The notes under the pieces are model-generated. The model was not told the DNA's origin, did not search any database, and worked only from the letters and a program-made list of their open reading frames with translations. The translations under genes and the position numbers were made by a program. Source: Harmonia axyridis (Eukaryota; Arthropoda; Insecta; Coleoptera; Coccinellidae). From it: a stretch of DNA of 64,000 nucleotides. This document shows positions 45,510 through 58,160 of this stretch, piece after piece. The stretch is taken from positions 73,816,798 through 73,880,797 of the forward strand of contig NC_059501.1 in the NCBI RefSeq assembly GCF_914767665.1. The letters run 5' to 3'. Each line of letters begins with the position of its first letter. Positions within the stretch are counted from its first letter, which is position 1.

Positions 45510-46447
45510 CTATACGATGCAGGCCACTTTGATATTCAGAAATCGGAGATCTCGGGCAACCATATGTTCTACGAATAAGTACAACACAAATATAAAGAAT
45601 TTGATACAGTGGAAAACAGACCACGTAGTGTATGTCTTCGGGTGTCTGGCAAAAGTTAGGTTCGTTATTTGGTGCAATATGCACGCTGACACAATACAGC
45701 TTCAGCTCTCAGTCATTGCTTATATTATAAATACCTTGGTATGAAACTGACGTATGATGGAACTCTTAAACCGGTCTTTTTACGCCATTCATCGTCTAAA
45801 ACACTCACTACCCATGGATGCATTAATAAATATATACTACGGTATGGTAAACTGTCACCTTTGTTATAATATAGTTTTATGGGGAGGGTCTTCTGGTAGC
45901 GACCGAGTTTTCATTGCCCAGAAGAAAATAATTAGATTAATTTTCAATCTGCGTCCTCAAGAGTCCTGTAGACCGACATTTAAGAATTTTGGAATCCTGA
46001 CATTTCCATCTCTTTACATCTTGAACTGTCTCCTGCATGTAAAATGTAACATTAATAACCTAATGAAATGTTCTGACTTTCACGAATATCAGACAAGACA
46101 TAGTAGCATCGTCTGCATACCACGACATAACACAAGTAAATATGAGACCTCGCCTACTTTTGCGGGAATCAAGTTTTACAATCATCTTCCAAACGAGCTG
46201 AAATCGCTAGATATCAAAACTTTCAAAAAAAAGATCAGATGTATATTAGCTGATAAATGCTTTTACAGCACTCAGGAGTTTCTTTCTGACTCATTGATTT
46301 AATCCTCTATATTGTTTCTTAATGTCAAATTTTGCATCTCAAAGTTTGTAACTATGCTATTTTTTTTTTCCTGATGTTGACTTGTCCTATACATTATTCT
46401 GTGTCTTAGGGATCAATAAAGAATTGAATTGAATTGAATTGAATTGA
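45510..46447 (+). pseudogene. LINE ORF2 C-terminus with (GAATT)n tail
   Basis: Plus frame 45754-46302 (182 codons) reads RSFYAIHRLKHSLPMDALIN, LCYNIVLWGGSSGSDRVFIA, QKKIIRLIF, PTFKNFGILTFPSLYILN and KFYNHLPNELKSLDIKTFKK. This is the complete post-RT C-terminal region of jockey/CR1-type LINEs. Upstream scraps (YKYLGMKLTYDG) sit in another frame. A 3' UTR with AATAAA (46415-46420) and a (GAATT)n tail at 46421-46446 define the 3' end. 5'-truncated. Relatively young, since 182 codons are uninterrupted. In GDAP2 intron 4. Confidence 0.9.
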
Positions 46448-46449
46448 TG

Positions 46450-46865
46450 CATCTATAAAAGAATTATAAATGCAGGGAAGGAAGGCGTTACCCATGATGA
46501 AACTACTGAAGAGCATAATTACATATTGGAGCGAGACCTGGCAAATGAAGAAAATATCCGAAAATATGTTGCTAGCAACAGAGATCGATTTCTGGAGGAG
46601 ATCAACGGGCATATTTAAGAGGTATCGTGTGCAAAATGAAAGTATTCGAGAAATAATTAGATCTAAACATACAATAAAACAAACCATTGATATGGTATAA
46701 ACACGTGCAGATGATAGCTGATGACAGATTGCCCAAATAGATTTCAACATACACACCACAGGGCGGAAGGAAGAGAGAAAGACCGAGGAAAAAATGAAGA
46801 GCAGGCATTAACAAAGAGATGGAAAACGAGAGATACCAGCGAATCTGAGGTTGAATAGACCACAA
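46450..46865 (+). pseudogene. RTE-type LINE C-terminal fragment
   Basis: Frames read SIITYWSETWQMKKISENML, LATEIDFWRRSTGIF, RVQNESIREIIRSKHTI, then (shifted) a 'W+.HVQMIADDRLPK' stretch and GRKRGRPRKKW-like sequence near 46750-46795. This is the same C-terminal signature family as 12480-12946. It starts directly after the (GAATT)n tail of the previous LINE, so the junction is a LINE-LINE boundary. Confidence 0.8.
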
Positions 46866-47599
46866 ACATCAGATACCTCATCAGAATGTTCTGAGTACAA
46901 AAAACAAAACAGTTTCAAGGTCGTGTAACCTACGAGAACCGTCTATGTTAGAGGATTAGTAGTCTGTGGCCCCAACTCTACTTCCAAGACAGAGTGCAGC
47001 TCGTCTCCAGTGGCGGCGAGAGCACAGGGGTTGGTTATTGCAGCAGTGGAGATTGATGTTATTTACAGACGATATCAGAAACTGCTGAGTTTTGACAATT
47101 GGCAAGATGACTGGATAGAACCAGGTCGACAACAGCGTCTTAATTTTGTTTAACCGCAGTATTCCAATTTTCCAATGCTACATCACATCACGCAAGAAGG
47201 GTTTGCGATACACTTAAAGCAAAACATTGGCTAGTTTTTCGTTTTCAAAGTATCTCAGCTTATAGAAATTGGTCCTTTCACAAAAACTGATTCAGAAAAC
47301 AATATTCATATTTTGTTTTTCTCAACAAAACATGTCTTGAACAAGATTGTGTGGGCTCCAAGACGTTGTGTATAGTTTCACTGGCTGCATTCCACCGCAT
47401 AAAAAGATGTTTGCGTTTTCTGAATAAAAATAACGCAACACCTCGATCACTTAAGATTCATTCATTTCCAATCGGCCAGAAAATGTCCACAGACCGGTTC
47501 TCGCAGCAACTCTTCCTTGTTTTATCTCAACCTCTTTCTGTTTCTGTTGATTTCGCTCGACCATATGAATCGTCTAACGCGATTTCCCTCTTCGAACTG
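46866..47599. other. GDAP2 intron 4, no gene seen
   Basis: A 96-codon plus frame (47351-47641) has no recognisable motif. The rest is non-coding. Confidence 0.35.
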
Positions 47600-47970
47600 T
47601 TTCCTACGCAAACGAAGGTAGGTACGTCATCCGCGGTTTAAACCGGTGTAAAATCGAATTTGTTGGTTGACTTCGACAGTCTGTTTTAAGTAATAGATTT
47701 ATCTATCGTTGCACAAACACGGACCAGCGGTGAAACCTTTGTTCTTCCTCGCAAGGTCACAAAATCCAATTACGGCGACTTGGTTTTTCGCCTTCCATCG
47801 CCAGTGTTCTACTGCTTGACGTTCAGCGTTTACGTTTGCTTTCAGTCAATGGCATGTTCAGTGATTCACCTCGATCAAGTAGGCAGCGCCAATCGGACGG
47901 GCGTTGAGTGTGCGCCCAGTTGAGGTTATGTTGTTGTAGGAAGTGTCCGAGGTCTACTACGAGAGTGAGT
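47600..47970 (+). promoter_or_regulatory. CpG-rich block inside GDAP2 intron 4, possible promoter
   Basis: GC/CpG content rises sharply (GCGCCAATCGGACGGGCG, GTGTGCGCCCAG). TCAGT initiator-like words lie near 47855 and 47870, and a good donor ACGAGA|GTGAGT falls at about 47966. This is how an alternative first exon of GDAP2 or an unrelated plus-strand gene might look. No coding exon is identified, so the call is inference. Confidence 0.3.
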
Positions 47971-50900
47971 TCCTGCACGCAAACGTGATTGTTTTTGTAT
48001 TTTTGAAATTTCGAAAGTGTTGGTGGTTAGAATTGTGAGTTTGGAATTAATTAGTTCTATTTTTATATGGATAACATCATCGTTTTCGTTCATAACGTCT
48101 TTATTCGGCTTGGTAACGGCTAAACAAATTAGATAAGAATATAATCGCACATTGATTCAGGTCGATAAGTTATTGATAATGGTACCTAGTGAGATATGGA
48201 TAATTGTGCTCATTCGGAGACTACTATCAAGTGCACAGCATCTAAATCGATGAGGATTATTAATCCATTGAAAATGCAGCCAAATTTAATCGATTTTTAA
48301 TCAGGTGTTCTCGATGTCTCCGCTTAACTCGTACTTTACAATTGACAGATCTATTTAATATATTAATGGGATTATAATTCGAATACTTTGACGAATTGTA
48401 CATCTGGCAACCTCGTATCAAAATTTCAATAGTTACTACAATAGTCGTCATAGAATTTTAATCTTCGTATTGGAGGTTATGTTTATATTATTCGATATGA
48501 TGGATTAATCAGAAATAATGTGATTATTGTTCAATATTATCAAATACGATCCTTCCTAGAACTGTGCAACAACACGAATATCTTCAGAAAACCTGTTGCT
48601 TTGTTATTAAACATTTTTTTTCTACAACAATACTATCTGGTTGATAAATTTACATTGCTCTCAATAAGAACTGATCGATATTATTATTATCTGTTAGATA
48701 CACAGAATAGGTATCATCAATGGTACTGACAGATCACCAGTGTCAGTATATCCGTGAAATAAGAGCAGTTATATTATTAAAAGCAATTCAATATATTTTA
48801 ATAATTAAGAGCTTGGACAATCTTGAACAGAAAAATAATCCTTTCATCACATAGTTCAGTGAGAAATTATAATAAAATGTGAGTCTTTGACTTATATATA
48901 TATATATGTTTTAATAAAACATTCTTGAGGTCAAAAAGAACAATTATTTCCTTCACTATTTTTTCCGATTCATAATGAGCTATGCCTCCCCTGAAAACCT
49001 GCACACTAAAGATACAAGATTTTAACCTTAGAAATGAGCTCATTTGAATATTAGAAAAACCAGCATAAACTCACCTTTTTCAATTCATTTGTTGAACGAA
49101 GTAGTATTCAAAATACAACGATTGAGTTACCACAATTTCGTTGACGATAAAAATTGAATATTCTTCTGTGGATTTCTATTTCATTTTCTATAATAATAAG
49201 GAATTCAGCTTGCTACTAGCCATGCTATCTTTTTCTAATTGTTTATTTCATTTCGTACAAGAGTTACCTGTTTAACTTTTCATATTCAAAAATAAATGAC
49301 ATTAATCTGTGAACGTTCAAACTTAGAACGTTGCCAAATTGACAAACACAGAGCACCCTTAGATATTATTGCAATTAAAAAATCCTGTGCTTCAATGCTT
49401 AAATTTTAGACGTGACAACTTAGCAAATATTCATTTCTGTGCGTCTTTTCAACAGGGTTGTATTGAGCCAAAGTACCCAATTCACCGATCTTTCTTTTAA
49501 CAAATTACTTGAGAAAGCGCTATATACGGGCAAATATGAGGAATACTTTTTTTTCAGAATGGTCTAATATTCATAAATGAGCGTACAACTTATTTTTAAG
49601 TGTTGAATTCTTCGAATTTCTGGTATTTTATGGAATATAATTTTAATAATGAAGAAACTGGAAGATGTGAATGAAAGTTTGTGTTCGGAGAAGATACATC
49701 ACATCAATGAAAAACTATAATCCGAAAATCATTTCCCTCGATAAACAATTTGCGAGATATAAATGGAAATACAATTTTTTTAATAGATTTTCAACAACCT
49801 ATATCTTTTCAACTGAGCCGAATCGGAAAAATGGTAAAAAGGGAAATAAGTTTTTTTCCACCTCAGGAATCTTTCGTTGAAATATATGTATGAGTCAAAA
49901 ACTCACCCTGTGTAGTGTGTAGATTGTTTCCAAATTGATGCAAAAGATTTTGAAGGGTATTTCTTCAAAAATATAAGATGGATTATTCTCATTTGATGCC
50001 ATCTGGAAATTGTAAAATATTTGAATATCAAGAATATCTCATTTAATTTGTGGGAGTGTGGTAGTGAATTTATCAAGCGAGAACCTGTCTGATGTTAGTT
50101 AATGTTAAATCTTTGAAATTATGTATATTATATATTATCTGTATTGTATCAACCAAATAACTTTATTGTAGGTGCCTACTTAAGTTTGAAGAGTATCTAA
50201 CAACTAATAAATCAAATTACGGTTTCCAAATTGATTGAAAAAAAATTCTTCAGCCATATCTATGGAATTCTTAGTCGGATTTTGCCATTAACTCACTAGT
50301 TTAACCTATGTTATGTAAAATGGAATACCTGAATTTGACGTAATATTCACAAGGAACGAATGACATGCTTCAACCGCAAGTACCAAACAATGATCAAATT
50401 TCCCAACTATAAATAGTGCGATTTTCTTTTATATCTAGTAATTGGCCAATTTCCGATATCTACCTACTTATTTCTAGTGTAAAATTAGTAGTGTTTTATC
50501 TAACATTAGCGTTTATTTGTAAAATAACTTCTGCGTGTTATGATATTAAAAAATTTACATTACTCCCATTAATGTTTTTTTGGGCCATCTCTCTATTTTC
50601 TTCACTTCACCAGTTTCAAGTGAGTACCTAGGATTCATTTCCGTTAGATGAGGAAACGTTCTTTGTATCTCGTCGGAGTGAACCGGATGTCGTCAGTGTA
50701 GAATTATAAATAAATTTCCATTGGTGCATCGAACTTTGTCCAACATTGGATGAATTGGGTTTTAATTAGGTAGATACCAAACAAACGTCATCAGCGAGAA
50801 CGGTTGAAACGATGAGTCACGTAATTTGTTGATTGTTTATTCCATTTGCCGCAGTCGAGGTGTATAACAAATTTTGGTCAAATATTTGGAATAACTAACT

Positions 50901-52794
50901 TTTGTAATTGAGAGAAATTATTAGAATTTTTGGTGAAAATCACTCTATTTTTCCAATATTCATATGGAAAATGTGTAATTGAAAAAAATAATTTTTTTTC
51001 GTAAGATACCATTTCTGGCTCGAAATTCGTACGGCCATATTGACAAAATGATATTCGGGAAACAAGCACTAGGAAAAAGTTGGAAAAAATCATTTAGAAA
51101 ACCTTTTTTTCGTTCACTTTATCGGTTGATTCTTTAGATTGAACTTCAGTAGTTTTTGAAAACTCTATGATATGAAGATTGCATCCCGTAAATTAATTCT
51201 TCCGAATAATTCATTTGAAGTATCTCCACATGTGCGCACGATGTAGGTACTATCCGATAATTACAAGAAACAGCTTTTATAATTGCAATGTCATTAAGCT
51301 TTCATTGAAATGTTTACTGTATGAGGAATTCTTTTAGAACCGAGTTTAGAACGAATATTTATGCTGTGGGCTACAAGTACTTAAATTAAATGAGAGAGGA
51401 TTTTGTTTTGCCTCACGAAATGCTGTGGTCACATTGAACAACTTCAATAATGACACTGTCATTACGTTCTCATTGTACGTTACATGTTTCCTACGCCATC
51501 TATTAATTTTCTTCGGCTTATAATTGCAATTATTTGAGAACAGTTAAGACCAGTGACTAGCTACTTCTCTGAAATTTTGATCTATTACTACCCTAAGAGA
51601 CATGTATCTGAAAAATTGTTGTAATAGGTATAGGTATTCGGTATTTCTATCGGGTAGATATTAATATTTTTCAACACATCAAAAATGACAGATTTTTGAT
51701 GTGACGAAAGTAGACTTCTTTTGAACGGAATGCAAAAAAAATGTTTTGCTCAGCGTTTAAAAAAATTGTCATGTTGTAAAATGCTGGAAAGGACCTATCA
51801 ATTCAAATAATTCCCTATTATACATGTTATAATTCATCCTTACAAAATGTTTTCACGATTTTTATTAGTATGGTACAATTGCTATTTATGTCAAATCAAA
51901 AGACTTTTTTGTGTAGGGTTTTTCATTTGAAAATATAAAATTTACAATGGTTTCAATGGAAACACTCTCTATTATTTTTGTTTTTCATATGTCATTTGTG
52001 CTCAGTAGGCTATGCCATATCATCATGAAAAGATAAACACTTTAAAAAAGTTTAAAAATTATTTAGTTGTGTTTTCAAAATCAGTGCTCATTTTTTAATA
52101 CTGAAAACACTTTATGAAGAATTCATGGACGACCTTGATCAGTTTTTCGACTCACTATTTGTCGTATTGAAGACAAATTTGAAACTGATACCAAGTTAGG
52201 CTCAGTACTTGGCCCTGAAACTCTTGTATCTTGTGATAAAAAAAACTTTCAATTTGGTCTTCAGAAGACGAACAGTGATTCGATTAACTGAATAATGTCA
52301 TCCATAAATTCTTTCTAAAGTATTGACGAATAAGCACTTATTTTGATAAAATAATTCGAAGATTTGTCAACCTTGTTGGATCCTGTATGTTTTCATGATT
52401 AAATAGATTAAGCTACTGAACAAGAATGGCATGAGAAATATCGAAAAATAATACATTGTTGACATTATAATAATTTTTATTGAAAGTTTTCAGTAGGAAA
52501 ACCTATACTCATGATGTTAGTATTATTATTCTAGAATTAAGTTTCTCTAATCCTCTTGAATTTCTTGAATGATCGTTAAATTGTCATTTTGCACATTGAA
52601 AGCCTAATAAAAGACCGTTATATCTGTTCATAACAACGTTGGGACATGTGAAATGTTATATTGTATTTCGGACACGAGTACTTTGATTGATTCGAGTTTG
52701 TAATCTGGTTGTTTTCGTACTTAATTTGATTTTGTTGAATTTATGGTTCATTTCTTCAATACTTCAACTTTGGTAGAAATTGAGTGAATTGTTG
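47971..52794. other. GDAP2 intron 4, no gene recognised
   Basis: AT-rich. Contains a short (TA)n run at about 48893-48907. A hydrophobic 71-codon plus frame lies at 50416-50631 and ends at a possible donor (CAA|GTGAGT); its membrane-like character could be an exon of a chemoreceptor but is too little to call. No transposase or RT signature seen. Confidence 0.4.
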
Positions 52795-52796
52795 TA

Positions 52797-53738
52797 ACGG
52801 GTGTTTTTTTTTTGAGGTATATAACTTTGAGTTGGCATTACTGTTCAAGATGGCGACCGATTTAACAGCTGTCAAGTGATTTATTCTCAGTTTGGTTTGG
52901 CAGTTCATTATGAATAGAGTCACGCCTGAACAACGCTTGCAAATAGTGCAATTTCATTTCGAAAATAATGGTTCTGTGCGGAATACGTATCGCGTACTAC
53001 GTCCATTTTATTTTGTTTAGCGATGAAGCGCACTTCTGGTTGAATGGCTACGTCAACAAACAAAACTGCCGCATTTGGAGTGAAGCTAGTCCTCAAGTGT
53101 ATGTCGAAACACCGTTACATCCAGAAAAACTGACTGTTTGGTGCGCTTCATGGGCTGGTGGAATCATTGGTCCGTACTTCTTCAAAAACGATGATGGCCA
53201 GAACGTTACAGTCAATGGTGATCGGTATAGAGCCATGATTACTAACTTTTTCATTCTTGAATTGAACAACCATGATGTCCAGGAGCTGTGGTTCCAACAA
53301 GACGGCGCAACATGTCACACAGCTCGTGCCACAATCGATTTATTCAAAGACACGTTTGGTCACCGCCTAATTTCACGTTTTGGACCTGTGAATTGGCCTC
53401 CAAGATCTTGAGATTTAACACCGCTAGACTATTTTCTGTGGGGCTATGTAAAGTCATTGGTCTATGCGGATAAGCCACAAACCCTTGACCATTTGGAAGA
53501 CAACATTCGCCGTGTTATTGCCGATATACGGCCACAAATGTTGGAAAAAGTCATCGAAAATTGGACGTCCAGATTGGACTACATCCGAGCCGGCCGTGGC
53601 GGTCATATGCCAGAAATCATATTTAAAATGTAATGCCACAAGATTATCTTGCGGATAAATAACATTCATGTCAATCGAATAATAATCCATCGTTGTTTTA
53701 TTGCAATTTAAAGTTCTATAGCTCTAAAAAATACCCTT
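52797..53738 (+). mobile_element. DD41D (rosa-type) mariner deletion derivative, copy 2
   Basis: TA at 52795-52796 and 53739-53740; ends ACGGGTGTTTTTTT and AAAAAATACCCTT. The N-terminal ATG at 52910 opens 37 codons (MNRVTPEQRLQIVQFHFENN), stopping right after the deletion joint. The frame 52968-53411 carries FSDEAHFWLNGYVNKQNCRI (first Asp), LWFQQDGATCHTARA (second Asp), and SRFGPVNWPPRS followed by TGA. After that stop the same frame continues DLTPLDYFLWGY (third Asp) to TAA at 53632. Asp2 to Asp3 spans 41 residues. Non-autonomous; in GDAP2 intron 4. Confidence 0.93.
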
Positions 53739-54019
53739 TACTTCATCTATTCTTAATTGAAATTCTGAACTCTCTGTTTCCAAAATTGTGATCCATATGC
53801 CAATTTTTAGCCTGATCGATTATTGGAAAAATTATGGCTACAACTCGTATATCTTTGCTCTTTTTAGCAATTTAATATATTCTTAAATCGTAATTCTTGT
53901 TGCATAAATATTTTTTATCATTGATAAAAGATTTCTTCTTAAATTTTCGATTCACAGGTCTTGTGATTCATTCGATAGTGAATGGTTATCCCGTGAAATA
54001 TTTATTTATAATACAAGTG

Positions 54020-54410
54020 CAGAAGGCATAGATATTCTTCCACGAGTTCAAAATTCAAAAACGAGCCTCGAAGTGGCGAGTTTTGGAATGAACGAGTGGT
54101 AGAATGAGCCTTCTGTACGAGTATTATACATTATTTTCTCTAATTCATTGCATTTTCATTGAAATTAATGAAATATTTCCATAAATATATTTTAGTGATT
54201 TTTGCATTGAAAACTGTTGGTTGGCAGAACTGATTTCTTTAAGGCAAATTGATGAATTAACAGATAAAGCCGTGGCGGAAAGTTCGGAGTACCAACATAG
54301 AATAATAAAATATAACCATGAAAACTGTGCGTTTCTGATATATTCTCGCACGATTTTGTTCTACAAGATGTGGAAGAATGAACGGAATAACCACAGAATT
54401 AGAGAAATGA
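54020..54410 (+). repeat. Dispersed repeat, copy A
   Basis: Shares with 55480-55975 the ordered words GCGAGTTTTGGAATGAACGAG/AGCAAAGCG, CCTTCTGTACGA, ACATTATTTTCTC, GAAATTAATG, TTTTTGCATTGAAAA.TGTTGG, TACCAACATA and CGCACGATTTTGTTCTACAA. A short related piece lies near 54985-55050 (CTTGAATGAACGAGTTTTAG). Family unknown; ends not defined. Confidence 0.65.
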
Positions 54411-55479
54411 ATTTATTTAACGAAGAATATAATCACGTATTGCGCCATATTTAATACTGACACTTGATGCGACATAATTGAGTAATACTTCTGCTTCGTA
54501 ATATGCCGAGTTGGCTTAGTTACCACAAAGCCGACGACTAGTAATCTAATCTTATTTGCCATGAAAACAAAGGGATCCACACCTACCCAATATTGTCCCA
54601 CATAATATCTGAATTAGTGGTGTATTCGAGGACAGCGAAGAAATTTATTGTATTTCAGCTAATCTGCCTCATTTTATGGAATATTGTAACACGTTCATTT
54701 ACTACCTACGTTGTGATCATGAGAATAATTGATGATGATTAGAGGCTTTCCTAATTTTGCAGCATTGTTGTCGGTTTATTATATTGAACAAATAATAATA
54801 TTATGAATGCAGAAAAAATTAATTATATCGGTGATCAAAAGAATAGTATGGAAAAAGCTTTACGATTTTTGTGATACTGAAAAGAGATACAAACTTATTA
54901 TTTCGTAAGGCTAAAAAAAACAGGTATAATACTGACTTCTTCATTTATGCACCTTTTATGCCGTTGAAGATCACAAAATTGTACCTAAATAGAGTGCCTG
55001 AATAAGGTTCTTGAATGAACGAGTTTTAGAATAAACCTTCTGTATATAGCCCTTCCACTAAGAATCCAGGTATGTACGTATACAAAATCACAGCCTAAAC
55101 GGCACCAAATAGAGCAAAAATGAAAAGAATAAGATCCCCTCGAAATCATCTCGGAGTCCCAGGAAAACTTCCAAACCTTCGATTTTCCTCGCGGTTTTCG
55201 AGTATACGGGGTGTTACGGATTATTTTGGCATTCAGACTCATTCCTCTGTGGGCAATTTGAAAGTACCACGACGAAAAATCTACTGAGGGTTACAATCTC
55301 ATATTTGATTAGTTATTATCTCGATATTTGAGGTTTGATGTTTTCTTCAATGATAGAAATTTTGGTACTCTTTCAACCATTTTTGTCATAATGAAAAGAT
55401 ATTTGCATCAAATATTTTCATGTGAGCAGAGACCAAATGGTAGGTCCTAGGAAAAAAGTCATATGGAGTACCCCTCCTA

Positions 55480-55975
55480 GAATCAAACGAGTATCAAACT
55501 CGCAAAGCTCTCTTCGGCGAGCAAAGCGTATTAGAATAAACCTTCTGTACGATATACATTATTTTCTCGAATTCACCCTATTTTTTTGAAATTAATGCAA
55601 TATTTCAATGTTCGTTGATTTTTTCATTGAAAAATATTGGCTTGAAGAACTGTTTTTTTCTGTTACAAATTTAATAGATAATAGATAAACCCATGACAGA
55701 GGACTTCCGAATACCAACATATAAATATAACTATTATGTCCAGTTGTACCATTTGCCTAAACATTGATCAAAAATTTAAACATTGACTACTTTCTGATTT
55801 CTTAGGAGAAAACAGATTACTTTCTGATTTCTCAGGAGAAATCAGAAAGTAATGTTTAAATTTTAATCAATGTTCAGGCAAATGGTACAACTGGCTCTGA
55901 AACTGACATATTCTTGCACGATTCTGTTCTACAAAATATGGCAGAAGGAATGGATGTCACAGAATAGGAGAATAG
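55480..55975 (+). repeat. Dispersed repeat, copy C, interrupted by a hairpin insertion
   Basis: Same order of words as 54020-54410, about 1.45 kb downstream in the same orientation. It is split between TATAAATATAAC and CACGATTCTGTTC by the inverted repeat 55740-55894. Confidence 0.65.
55740..55894. mobile_element. 155-bp foldback/MITE inserted in repeat copy C
   Basis: Termini CCAGTTGTACCATTTGCC and exact complement. The arms continue imperfectly (ACATTGATcAAAAATTTAAA, TACTTTCTGATTTCT) for about 60-70 bp around AGGAGAAAACAG. Copy A at 54020 lacks this insert, giving a pre-insertion reference. Non-coding. Confidence 0.8.
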
Positions 55976-56755
55976 TATATTGTGCAACAAGTGGGGAAAG
56001 TCCAACTTTTCTCGCGAGTGTGGAAGTTTGTGGCACGAGCCTGAAAGGCGAGTGCCGCAAACACACGAGCGAGAAAAGGACTTTCTCCACATGTTGCACA
56101 CTATACTTTTCCTACAACTGCACAAATTTCAATAATTCAAGTAATGGACTTATGATCAAAAAATCAAAATGACCTTCGTTGACAGTATGTGCTAATTTAT
56201 TGCGTTTCCATAGAAACGACTCAAAAACCCAATTTCATTGGTCTACCAAGGGAGGTGTGGGCAAAGTGCCGTGGGTAATAATATTTTCCACAGTATGCGC
56301 AATACATAGTTTTGCAATTGAGTAAACTATGCAGAATATGCTACTTTTCATAGCAGTTGTAGGAAATAGTATATTTTGCAACAAGTGGATAAAGTCCAAC
56401 TTTTCTCACGAGTGTAAAAGTTTGTGGTACGAGCCTGAAAGGCGAGTGCCCCAAACACACGAGTGAGAAAAAGGACTGCTCCATATGTTGCACACCATAC
56501 TTTTCCTACAACTGCATAAATAAAAATAATAAAAGTACTGCACCTAATTCGATTCAAAATAGCCTTCGTTGAAAGTATCTGTTCTTTCTTGCGTTTCCAT
56601 AGAAACGACATCTCAAAACCCAAATTTCATTGATCTATCAAGCGAGGTGTGGGCAAACTGCCGTGTTGAATAATATTTCTCACAGTATGAGCTATACATG
56701 GTTTTGATATTGATTAAGCTATGAAGAATACGCTTCTTTCTATAGGAAAAATGTT
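55975..56755 (+). repeat. Two-unit tandem duplication, period about 390-394 bp
   Basis: Unit 1 55975-56368 and unit 2 56369-56755 align throughout: GCAACAAGTGG, CCAACTTTTCTC, CGAGCCTGAAAGGCGAGTGC, TTTTCCTACAACTGCA, then GCGTTTCCATAGAAACGA, AGGTGTGGGCAAA and CTGCCGTG. Each unit contains an internal hairpin (TTTTCTCGCGAGTGT against ACACGAGCGAGAAAA in unit 1) and the palindrome GTTTCCATAGAAAC (56204-56217; 56593-56606). No coding function evident. In GDAP2 intron 4. Confidence 0.85.
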
Positions 56756-57551
56756 TTAAATCACGGATCTTTCCAACTAAGCTTTGAAAAAACTGTATTT
56801 GTCATAGAAGATCAGGATTAATGATGATTCAAAAAATCCTCTAACGAGATAAATACTGTATTTGTAAGATAAAATAACCAAATCGACAGATACCGGTTTA
56901 ATTACAATTTACGAATAGATCTCGGCTCAATATGATCTTAAAATCATAAAATAATTCAAGAAAATCGTCAGATGTCAACCTCGCTATCACAGAATACTAC
57001 AAAAATCCGTCATCCAGGCTGTGACACAGGATATGTCAAAGATCATTCAGTATGAAATGAAATGAAAAGAAATTTGCGAGAAGATCAAATCTATCCAAAG
57101 CTGACCTCCTTACCAGACTTCAATCGCTATGTAAACAACGATACCAAACATAACAAGAAATTAGAAATTAACGTAACAATCTTTTGAACTTGTCTCTACT
57201 CTTTTAAGTACTCGTCATTCATGCGCCCATTGCACCCTTGGAGGTCAGATAGCTGTATAAGGTATATATCAGATTAATTTTGACATAATTATTGTCCGTT
57301 AGTTTATATTGATGAGGCGTTCTGATGATAAGATTCTCCTGAAATTCTACATGAAATATCGAGTGATCATGCTATATATTCAAATTGAATTTCAATCTAG
57401 TCGGCGAAATCCTAGAATCGGAAACCAAAAATATTTTTCATTACAAAATTGATCAAAATGCTTTTTATGCCTTTGGTAGATTTGTATCTACCTGTTTAGC
57501 AATAGCTCTAATAGCCAAAGGAACCAACCACTAATTGCTTATTTTTTCCAG
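56756..57551. other. Distal GDAP2 intron 4, no feature
   Basis: AT-rich intronic sequence ending in a clear polypyrimidine/acceptor ATTTTTTCCAG at 57551. Confidence 0.6.
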
Positions 57552-57791
57552 GTACCGTACGAAGATTTCTCGAGCGATACGGCAACTCAATCGACACACT
57601 AATCTTCGTGGTGGACAACACAGATTTCGGAATCTACGAAGTTTTGCTTCCACTCTATTTCCCAAGGTCACTTATGGAGCAGGAGGCATCGAAATGGCAG
57701 CTTCCAGCTGATCTGGGTGGTGAAGATGGCGAACCCCTGTTGCCCGACAGACAGATCAGGATCATTGACAATCCACAGCACACCCTTCATC
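57552..57791 (+). CDS. GDAP2: GDAP2, coding exon 5 (end of macro domain, linker start)
   Basis: Phase-1 joint gives RTVRRFLERYGNSIDTLIFV, then VDNTDFGIYEVLLPLYFPRS, then the linker WQLPADLGGEDGEPLLPDRQ. 'LLPLYFPRSL' and 'LP.D.G...GEP..P.RQIRI' are characteristic of GDAP2 and separate it from other macro-domain proteins. The donor C|GTAGGT at 57792 (phase 1) is preferred. Reading through would give 16 unrelated codons to a stop at 57838. The CRAL-TRIO half is not found before 64000, so the gene is truncated by the window edge. Confidence 0.93.
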
Positions 57792-58160
57792 GTAGGTATC
57801 CAGCCAAAAAAAAATTGGAAGCTTCATCGAAAGCTTGACTAAAGAAGCTCATGACTATTTGATTATATGATTGAACACCATTTTGTTCTGTTTAAGATAG
57901 GAAAATGTAAATTTTTCATACTCAAGCAATCCTGTTAGAGTAGTGGCAGATTTTTACCCACTAAACACTAGTACCATATGTATATTTCTGTTGGTCAGTG
58001 GAATTATTCTGTCTACGCAATGTTTACGTTGAAATTCGTCTATACAACGATGTGTTCATCATCAGAAGCCATAAGTCACTAACACAATTCGTCTTTGATA
58101 TTTATATGAGTTCCGATAATAATTCCTTTCGTATCTTATTAGTCGTTCTTTTGCTTTAAT
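57792..58160. other. GDAP2 intron 5, proximal part
   Basis: No feature recognised. Confidence 0.5.

Noticed and set aside
50416..50631. Hydrophobic 71-codon frame as a chemoreceptor exon
   Set aside because: Membrane-like composition arises easily from AT-rich DNA; no partner exon or conserved motif seen.
57792..57838. Read-through end of GDAP2 at 57838
   Set aside because: GDAP2 proteins continue into a CRAL-TRIO domain and a usable GTAGGT donor is present; the extra 16 residues do not resemble the family.
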